Source: Bacteroides sp.
GTDB taxonomy: Bacteria; Bacteroidota; Bacteroidia; Bacteroidales; Bacteroidaceae
Reading direction: 5' to 3'
Assembly (NCBI GenBank): GCA_021204375.1
Contig: JAJPZL010000012.1
Location: 1-7,189 of the forward strand
DNA length: 7,189 nt
The notes beneath the pieces were generated by a model. It worked only from the letters and a program-made list of their open reading frames with translations, did not search any database and had not been told where the DNA came from. The translations under genes and the position numbers were made by a program. This document shows, one piece after another, positions 1 through 7,189 of this stretch. Position 1 is the first letter of the stretch, and each line of letters opens with the position of its first letter.

Positions 1-57
1 TAACTCCGACTTCAAATTCAGAATTTATAATAGGACATTATGCGGATAATCATTTTT

Positions 58-1678
58 TTAATAACCTTCATTCTGAGGGAAGTTCTCTTTTCCCATCTGG
101 TCTATTTCAGATTGAGGAATAGGCCAGTACCAGTGATAGGATTGAAAGTTTTCACGCGCTTCGATATAATCTTTATTCAGTCGTGGATCGTCTGCTACTT
201 TATCGCCCGCATGTAGTTTTACCCGCTCTTCTAATAGGCCCAATCTCTTTAACAAAGGCCATCTTACTCCTTCGAAGTTCAATTCACGGGCATACTCATC
301 CACCAGGATATCCAGGGTGAGGGGGCCGTTAAAACGATCATTTCCCGCCCGCTGCCAGGTTTCGTTATAATATTGTATCGCTTTGGTACTGCTACCGCCC
401 TCTTTGTAGAAGTATGCCTCTGCTGCTATTAAATAGGTTTCGGCCAACCGGTAAATAATGATATCTTTGAAACTGGATCTGCGGGAAGGCAGGTCGGCAT
501 TGGTCCACCTGTCAAAATATTTAAGTGTACAAGGGTGCAGGCATTCCAGGTACAAAGCAGTAGTGGTAGTGGCTACATCACCCAGGTTTTTCTCCTCCGG
601 CAACAGGTCTTTATCCAGGTAATACCATTCATGTTTGAAATAGCCTTCATACCGGGTGTCTTTTTGCTGATCATACAAACTTAGTAAATAGCTATTGGGG
701 TAAACACGCCCCCAGCCATATCCTCCATGTTCAGAGCGGAATTTGCCCAAACCGTCTACTTTTTTATAGTTCGGTGTGCAGATCAGGGACATGCGGTGTC
801 CGGTGAGGTCGGTTTCGCCTTCGGGAATGAAACCACCGCCCCCGATTGCCGGCGAGAATTGCATAGATAGCAATACTTCGGAGTGATTGAGATCGGCGCC
901 GGAAAATACGGTAGTTCTGTCATCCAGTAATGAATAGTCGGGACAGGCAAAGATATCTTCACACTGCCGGATGGCTTCATCCCAATCCTGTTACCACATG
1001 GCTACCTGTGCCTTGATATATTTGGCGACTGCTTTGGTAAACCGGCCGTAAGAGACTCCTGCGGCCGAAGAGGGAACAGTCCAGTCGAGTCCGTTCATTG
1101 CGTCTGTAAGGTCGTCATTGATCAGCTTGAAAATATCTTCTTTACTGGCCGGAGTGAACACGCGGTCAAGGTTTGTATAGTCTGTAGGAGAGGTGTTCAG
1201 GTAAAGGCGTTCATAGCGTTTGTAAAGTTCAAAGTAGGCACGTCCTCTGAATAACTTCGCTTCTACCCAGGCTCTTTTTAGTAACGGGATCTTCATCTAT
1301 ACCCAGCTTTTCGGCAGCGGCAATGACTTCGTTTGCTTTGCCGATGATATTATAGTTATAGGTCCACAGAGCGAGTGCCTGCGATATATCGGACTTTACA
1401 TTATCCAGCCGGGCAAAGGCAGCTGCCGAACCTCTCCTGAATATCATCAGGTCTGTAGAGTAGTCCATCATTTGAACGGTGAACAGATCGGACTGGTTAT
1501 CGGTAGCCAGGGTTCGGGTATAATTGTATAAGCCCGTTACTACTCTGCTTAGTCCGTCAGGAGTTGTATAGAGATAATCTACCGTAACCTGAGTTTTCAT
1601 CTTTTCAGTAAGCATATCTGTGCAGGAGGCGGTAAGGCCTGAGATTGCAAGAATTACTATATATATTATCTTTTTCAT
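58..1678 (-). pseudogene. SusD/RagB-like glycan-binding outer-membrane lipoprotein, disrupted by a frameshift and a nonsense codon
   Basis: Restored, this is about 539 residues, typical of SusD. It would sit on the cell surface as the lid of the SusC channel and bind the glycan. ATG at 1678 lies 13 bases after the susC stop. The N-terminus is a lipoprotein signal with TASC, giving lipidated Cys19. The TPR-like N-terminal half contains ALWTYNYNIIGKANEVI and RAWVEAKLFRGRAYFELYKR; the C-terminal half has RLAETYLIAAEAY (about 410-422), DEYARELNFEGVRW (460-473) and the usual ending WPIPQSEID...FPQNEGY. An extra A in the run 1275-1279 shifts frame after DEDPVTK (codon 134); removing one A restores TKRAWVEAK. 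In-frame TAA at 993-991 interrupts AMW-stop-QDWDEAIRQCEDIF at codon 229, where homologues have an ordinary residue. Translation from the native start would stop after 149 residues. The open pieces are 1678-1229, 1296-991 and 990-58. Identity is secure; the biological versus technical origin of the breaks is not. Confidence 0.93.
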
Positions 1679-1691
1679 ATTATTCAGGTGT

Positions 1692-4600
1692 TTAGAATGA
1701 CATATTTAAACCGAAAATAACTTGTTTTGCTTCATGATAATCACCTGGTATCAATTCCGGACTATACGATTCGAACTTAGTCCAGGTAAGCAGGTTGGTC
1801 CCTGTGCAGTATAGTTTCAGATTATTGATATTTACCTTTTTGGTAAGATGAGCGGGAAAAGTGTATCCCAGGGAGATAGTTCTTAACCGGAAGTAAGAGG
1901 CATCCTGGTAAGAACGGGTACTGTTATAAATGAGCTGGCTCTGGAACCGGGGTCTTGGCGCCACATTCGAAGGGTTCTCGGGAGTCCAGTAGTCTACTTT
2001 TATGGCATTTAGTTTGCCTTGCAGAGACTCTCCCGCAAAATAATCGTTTCTTAAAGTGGTTCCCTGTACGGTATAAAAATCGAGGTAGAGGTCAAAGCCT
2101 TTAAAGTAGAGATTACTGGAAATGGAAGCGATGTAATCGGGGTCTTTTTAATAACCACACGATCATCACTATCAATAACTCCGTCGTTATTGATATCTTT
2201 TACTTTAATGAATCCTGGTTCCACGTTATCGGTGCGCTCCAATGCTTTATCGGGAATACCGTCGCCATTGGTATCGTATATTTTCTTCAATTTATATTTG
2301 ATGCTACCGTCATCACCTACGATCTTGTCAAAGTCTTCGTACTGATAGATACCATCGAACTGATAATCATAGTACACATCAATGGGTTTTCCGATAAACC
2401 ATCTGTTGTTCACATCGTCCGGGTATTTTTCATTTTCGTCTACCTTATCGTTTATTTTAAGGATTTTATTCTTCGATTTAGCAAAGTTCACCCCCACGCT
2501 CCATTTTAGTTTTTCCTGGCGGATTACATCTGCGTTTAAAGAAACTTCCAGCCCCTGGGTACGCGTTTTACCCAGATTATCATACATAGTGCTATACCCT
2601 AACGAGTTATTAATGCTTCTGGCTACAAGCAGATCTGTGGTGGTAGTGTGGTAATACTCAACCGTACCGCTCAGTCTGTTTTCCAATACACCAAAATCTA
2701 CTGCAAAGTTGGCAGAGCTGGTTGTTTCCCATTTCAGGTTGGGATTGGATAACTCCTTGGTAGGAAGATATCCCGTTTCGAGCACGTTGCCAAACTCTGT
2801 ACCGAGTCCTTCGGTCGCTCCTAAAGTTTTATATGGCTTGATAGCCTGGTTCCCTACCTGTCCGTAACTGGCACGCAGCTTCAGGTTACTCAACCAGTTC
2901 ACCTCTTCCAGGAAAGATTCTTCCTTGATCCTCCAGGCCAGGGCTAAAGAGAGGAAATCGCCACATTTGTTGGAGGGCCCGAATACGGAAGAACCGTCAC
3001 GGCGCCAGGCGGCTGTTAAGAGATACCGATCCATTAAACCATATTGTGCACGTGCTATAAAGGAGAGCAGGGTCCGCTCTTCATACTTACGTCCTATTCC
3101 TGTTACATTTCCATCGGGAAGCATATTCCAGTCAAAATCAACCGGAACATTATTTGCCGAATATTCCATCTCTTTCTGGGTCTCCTGGTCCCAGCTCTGA
3201 ACAAGGGTGAGGTCCAGACGGTGATCCCGGTTTTTGACGGGCACCCTGTAGTTAACGATGTTCTCTATCAGGAAATGTTCTTTATTTCCATTTAATAATG
3301 TACCGCTTGCGCCACCGTTCGGATAGGCTTTGTCCTTATATTGTCCATCTTCTTTCTGGACATTATAGAACGAAGTATTCAGCCGGTAATTGAATCCTTT
3401 GAAAAGCTTAAGATCTGTAAATAAATTGATCTTGAAATTATTCCTCATAATTTCACGGTTCGCATGCCGGGCACGGAACAAGGGGTTTACATCCAGGGAA
3501 GAGTTGATATACTCTGCATAACTGCCGTCTTCATTGAATGGCTGTCCCAGTGGTTAGCGGGTGATATACTCATTGAAGTTACCATCTTCCCGGGTTTGTT
3601 TGGAGCGTGCATAGGAGATGTTACTATCGATACTCAGCCATTTATAGATCTCATAATCCATATTCAGGGCGAGGTTCCTGCGGGAATAATCAGAGTTCGG
3701 GGCCATACCATCCTGTTTGTAGAAACCGAGGCTGGCTGCGATTCTCATTTTATCATCACCGCCACGGATACTTACGTCATATTTTTGCACAAAAGCAGGG
3801 TTGAGCATCAGTTTTTCCCAATCGGTGAAGTTTTTATCTGCATAGGCTTTCTCCATGATGGCATCCATCAATACTTCGTGGGCATCTTCGGGCATCCTTC
3901 CCATTTCCGTACGGATAGCCTCTTTACGCAACTGGTAGAATTCCTCACCCGAATAGAAATCGAAGTTTTTCGTCAGGAACTGTGTTCCCATGTAGGTGTT
4001 AAGGTCTGCCTGTACTTTGCCTTTTTCACCCCGTTTGGTCGTAACGAGGATCACTCCATTGGCAGCTCTGGCACCGTAGATAGCCTGCGCGGCAGCATCT
4101 TTTAATACTTCCAGCGACTTAATATCCGCATTATTCAGGTTAGCAAATCCTTCTCCGTCTACCGGTACTCCATCTACGACATACAGGGGTTCGTTACCAC
4201 CGGTCAGTGAACGTTTACCTCTGATCAGGATATCGGGAGCAGAACTCGGGCGACCGGAAGTAGCCGTCACATTGATACCGACAGCTTTCCCCCGGAGCAT
4301 ATCTCCTACGTTGGAGGCAGGAAAAGTGTTCAGGTCTTCTGCTTTTATGGAGGTAACCGAGCCGGTGAGGTCGCTTTTACGCTGAATACCGTAACCTACT
4401 ACTACCACTTCATCTAATTCCCGGGAGTCTTCCACCATCTCTATATTGAGAACAGCATGGTTGCCTACCGCTTTTTCTATCGTTTCATAACCGATATACC
4501 TGAATACCAGAACCGCATTCCGGGGTACTTCCAGGGAATAATAGCCATCCATATCCGTAATAGAACCGGTGTTTGTTCCTTTTACCATTACATTTACACC

Positions 4601-4732
4601 GATCAGGGGGCCGTTTGCATCAGAAACAGTTCCCGTCACACTTTTGCTTTGTGCACTGGCAGTGGTACTGGGCACAACTGCAAAGAACATACATAACATG
4701 TACAGTGCTTTTTTACATACATGGTTTTTCAT
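1692..4732 (-). pseudogene. SusC/RagA-like TonB-dependent outer-membrane transporter, disrupted by a nonsense codon and a frameshift
   Basis: Restored, this is about 1013 residues, normal for SusC. It would form the outer-membrane barrel that imports oligosaccharides with energy from TonB-ExbBD, capped by the SusD lipoprotein. ATG at 4732 begins a signal peptide ending near ASA-Q27/28. Residues 30-105 are the carboxypeptidase-like regulatory domain (GTVSDANGPLIGVNVMVKGT); 107-115 is the TonB-box-like DEVVVVGYG; about 115-235 is the plug, with PLYVVDGVPVDG and AIYGARAANGVILVTTKRG; the rest is barrel, ending in Phe (VIFGLNMSF) as outer-membrane proteins do. In-frame TAA at 3556-3554 replaces codon 393, and the same frame continues with PLGQPFNEDGSY. 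Near codon 862 one A is missing from the A5 run 2145-2149; the next frame resumes with DPDYIASISSNLYFKGFDLY and runs to TAA 1694-1692. It starts 27 bases after the enzyme gene. Cys and Leu stand where the family usually has an aromatic residue and Pro (2965-2951). The plug-containing piece alone could not form a channel. Confidence 0.93.
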
Positions 4733-4759
4733 AATAGTTTAAATAAAATGTTTACGTAT

Positions 4760-7133
4760 TTATTTTTTTAAGGCTTTATCAACCTTCAGGTCTACCCCCG
4801 ACCAGCCTTTTTGTAGGTCCAGTCTGCAACGGGAGATGACCAGAGTTCATGGGTTTTGGGTAGTCCGAGAGCCACGAAAACCGCTGAGTACAAGTATAGG
4901 CTACCGGTAGATATATAACCTTCTCCGATATGAGGCTGATACCAGGCAAAGCCTACTCTAAGCCAACCTTCGGGATTGAATGTTCCGGGAGCACCGATCT
5001 GCCGACCTATAACAGCAGTGAGTGCGCATCTTACCTGTGCGGGGCTTACTCTATCCGGAAGGGCCTCCCTGTAGGCTACGTCGGACAAGGCGTGGAAGGC
5101 GCCGAAACGGTATGCCAACGACCGGCCTACTATGGGATAGGTTCCTTCGGGAGAGATCAGTCTTTCCTGCTGTTCGGCGTAGCGTGCATATCGTTCGAGT
5201 TCAAGATCGTAGGGTATGGAGCTTTCCAGTCCGTGTTTTTTCATGATCTCCAATACTTCGATCATCATCGGGTGAATGACGAAGCTATTGTAATAGTCCA
5301 GATGGAACTCCGGCCCATCGCCATACCAGCCATCGCCTTTATACCACCCGGTAAAACGGTCACAGGCATACCTGACGCAGTCGGACTCCCACTGGCCACT
5401 GAACTCTTTCAGGGCAGCTTCAACCATGGCTGCGAAAAAGAGCCAGTTTGTTTCAGAGGGCTGGATAACCCGGGAGGATTGAAGTTCTTTAATAACCCGC
5501 TCCTGGGTGAGTTTATCTAATTTACTCCACAATTGCGTAGGTGCCCTTAATAAACCGTGTGCTAAAAAAGCTGCATCTACCAGTGGCTGGCGTCCTTTAT
5601 TGAAATTCAGGTAATCGGGCGAGGCAGGGTCTACTGCGTTTGTTATGGATTTCAGGGTCAGATCAATGTACTTTGCACGTAGTCTGCCTTCGATGGTATC
5701 ATCAGGTCCCAGCTCCAGCCAGGGGGAGATACCGGTAACGAGGCGTCCTAAGGCTTCGAGATGGGTAACTTCTCTTCTTTTCTGCATATCCTCTGCAATG
5801 GATTCTACCGGCATATTCTTCCGCAGTTCGCCTTTGGCCATATTGTTTAGCGGGGGATAAGAAATGCGGTGGAGAGCGCTTAGCCAGGCAGAACGATCTT
5901 CCTTTTCGGAGAAGGCGGTAATGGCTTCTACAACGGGGCGGCCTTCCAGCAGATTCTTATAACGGATCAGGGCTTCTACGAAATAATAATCAGCATAGGT
6001 AAGGGGGGCATCGATTTCGTATTGCTTGGCTACAAAGCCTGTACTGTGTTGCAGAATGAAGTGGTTATTGTCGCCCACTTTCCTGGCCCGGTATGCCGGG
6101 GAAGCCAGTGACCGGATCTGCTGTTCGCTGATAGTGAGGAATTGTTTACCCAGTTCGCCGGATACATACGTACTTAGTTCTACATATGCAGAGGCCATGA
6201 TGGCTCCGGCAGAAGCATCCCGGCCCTCGTTTGGAATACCCGGAGCATCAAAGTCCCAGTAAGGAATTTTATCTTTAGGCAGGCGCAGGTGATTCATCAG
6301 GTATGTACCGATCTTGATAGCATGATTCAGATACTCTTTTTTCCCGGTTTGGCGATACATCATGGTGAAACCGTACAAACCCCAGGCTTGTCCGCATGAC
6401 CAGGCAGATTCGTCATGCACCCCCTGATGGGTAACCTGATTCAGTACATTGCCGTTAATGGTATCGTAGCTTACTACATGGTAGGAGCTACCGTCGGGAC
6501 GGTAATGATGGATCAGGGTACGGTCTGCATGCGACTTTACTTTGTTGTAGTAAGAGTTATCGCCCGTCAGGGAAGAAGCCACCGTAAGCAACTCCAGGTT
6601 CATCATGTTATCAATGATCACGGAGAATTGCCATTTTTTATTATTCCAGGAGCGGGTACATCCTGTTACCTGGTGGAAACGGGTGGATAGAGACTTTGCA
6701 GCCGTTTCTATGATCTCCCGGTAAGTTTCGTTATGGGTAAGACGATATCCATTTCTAAAGCTGCAGTTGATCATAAAACCGACATCATGGTTGCTGGTGT
6801 TATATTTTTGTTCTTCTACCCGGGAGCTCATCTCTTCGGCAGCCGCTCTTATCTCCGGATCATGGGTGTACTCATAACAATACCAGAGTGTACCGGGGTA
6901 AAAACCACTTGTCCACCAGGCAGATTTGCAGGTGATCATTTCACCATCTTTGGCCGACCGGGGCAATATCCCTTTCTAAGGTTTCATCTCATTGAACATG
7001 GACATGGATTGTCTGACTGAAAAGTCGAGTGCATTATCCACTACTTTTTTTTCATTCCTTTGGATGCTGCCCACAGGGATGGCACGCAGCAAACCAGTAG
7101 TAGCAAACAACTGATTAAAATTTTGTTTTTCAT
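4760..7133 (-). pseudogene. GH88 unsaturated glucuronyl hydrolase - DUF2264 fusion, disrupted by two frameshifts and one nonsense codon
   Basis: Restored, this is about 791 residues. ATG at 7133 opens a signal peptide (MKNKILISCLLLLVCC..., cleavage probably near WAA-SK), so the enzyme is exported. Residues about 30-395 are GH88, which removes 4,5-unsaturated glucuronyl groups from lyase products: the HDVGF motif (Asp117) and VIIDN (Asp175) match the catalytic pair Asp88/Asp149 of Bacillus UGL, and His219 and Trp251 match its substrate contacts. Residues about 410-791 are DUF2264 (YKGDGWYGDGPEFH, YYNSFVIHPM, ISPEGTYPIVGRS, GEGYISTGSLYL), a family I recall as linked to GH154 beta-glucuronidases. 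Lesions: one A lost from the A8 run 7045-7052 (premature TAG 7043-7041); in-frame TAG 6978-6976, probably once GAG or CAG; one G lost from 4795-4799, hiding the tail VDLKVDKALKK that ends at TAA 4762-4760. The largest open piece is 6966-4792, without signal peptide. The expected Arg in SAWxRGQAW is Cys. Family assignment is firm; decay versus sequencing error is open. Confidence 0.88.
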
Positions 7134-7138
7134 TGTAT

Positions 7139-7189
7139 CTATTTTACGTTTATACTTATATGGCGTTCTTCTGCCTCTAAGTATAGCAA
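7139..7189 (-). CDS. 3' end of an unidentified upstream gene (partial)
   Basis: The first bases of the minus strand read as 16 open codons (LLYLEAEERHISINVK) followed by TAG at 7141-7139. The stop lies five bases before the ATG of the GH88-DUF2264 gene, the spacing expected of an upstream operon partner. The alternating hydrophobic and charged ending (HISINVK) would suit the last beta strand of a secreted protein, but this is too short to assign a family. By context it may be another PUL enzyme, for example a polysaccharide lyase or glycosidase, which is inference only. No disabling lesion is visible in the 51 bases seen. It could also be chance open frame, since 16 codons is weak evidence. 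Confidence 0.42.
   Translation of the reverse strand: MLYLEAEERHISINVK

Noticed and set aside
18..53. 11-codon minus-strand frame after susD (MIIRIMSYYKF) and a shifted continuation ILNLKSEL to the window end
   Set aside because: Too short to support a gene. It might be the start of another broken gene downstream of susD, but the window ends before this can be judged.
991..1296. Separate small genes starting at 1296, 1964, 3481 or 6966
   Set aside because: These starts are internal ATG, GTG or TTG codons within continuous SusD, SusC or GH88 homology, so the pieces are fragments and not independent genes.
3464..4105. 213-codon plus-strand open frame
   Set aside because: It lies antisense to the SusC plug and barrel region, has no recognisable domain, and the opposite strand encodes a clear conserved protein. 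It is a shadow frame.
4771..4787. Possible hairpin AAGG...CCTT between the enzyme gene and susC
   Set aside because: The stem is only four pairs with a nine-base loop, and on the coding strand it is followed by A, not T. It also falls within the restored coding tail.
4930..5520. 196-codon plus-strand open frame
   Set aside because: Antisense to the DUF2264 domain, with Gly/Pro/Cys-rich sequence lacking any motif. The other shorter plus-strand frames (for example 5022-5246, 6026-6262, 6415-6690, 6733-7020) are shadows in the same way.
991..6978. Reassignment of TAA or TAG to an amino acid
   Set aside because: Both TAA and TAG would need to be sense codons, yet TAA correctly ends all three restored genes and frameshifts are also needed. 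Mutation is simpler.
1275..7052. Programmed frameshifting or phase variation at the A runs
   Set aside because: The runs are mostly only five bases, no stimulatory hairpin or internal SD-like signal is evident, and each gene also contains a substitution-type stop that slippage could not bypass. Only the A8 run at 7045-7052 is long enough to consider.

Overview
The window looks like part of a polysaccharide utilization locus (PUL) from a Bacteroidota bacterium, with codon and protein style closest to Chitinophaga-like or other soil/free-living members (an inference; no marker gene is present). All recognisable coding sequence lies on the minus strand, so the genes read from the high-coordinate end to the low. 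In transcription order they are: the last 16 codons of an unidentified gene (7189-7139); a secreted two-domain enzyme, GH88 unsaturated glucuronyl hydrolase fused to DUF2264 (7133-4760); a SusC-like TonB-dependent transporter (4732-1692); and a SusD-like glycan-binding lipoprotein (1678-58). Gaps are 5, 27 and 13 bases, consistent with one operon. Positions 1-57 hold no gene I can support.

The striking feature is that all three main genes are broken although their full length can still be read across frames. I count seven disabling lesions. The enzyme gene has a one-base loss in an A8 run (7045-7052), an in-frame TAG (6976-6978) and a one-base loss in a G5 run (4795-4799). susC has an in-frame TAA (3554-3556) and a one-base loss in an A5 run (2145-2149). 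susD has a one-base gain in an A5 run (1275-1279) and an in-frame TAA (991-993). Correcting the indels and reading through the stops gives about 791, 1013 and 539 codons, normal lengths for these families, with no missing or foreign segment. Several residues I remember as conserved also look substituted, including the active-site Arg of GH88 (Cys here).

If intact, the locus would work as follows: SusC/SusD capture and import a uronate-containing glycan across the outer membrane, and the exported GH88-DUF2264 enzyme removes unsaturated glucuronyl (and perhaps other uronic) residues from lyase-generated oligosaccharides. As it stands, no full-length product would be made from any of the three genes. 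The simplest readings are a recently pseudogenized PUL or an error-rich assembly; the three substitution-type stops and the conserved-site missense changes favour true decay, while the homopolymer location of all four indels keeps sequencing error open. I do not see a novel defence, mobile or RNA system here.
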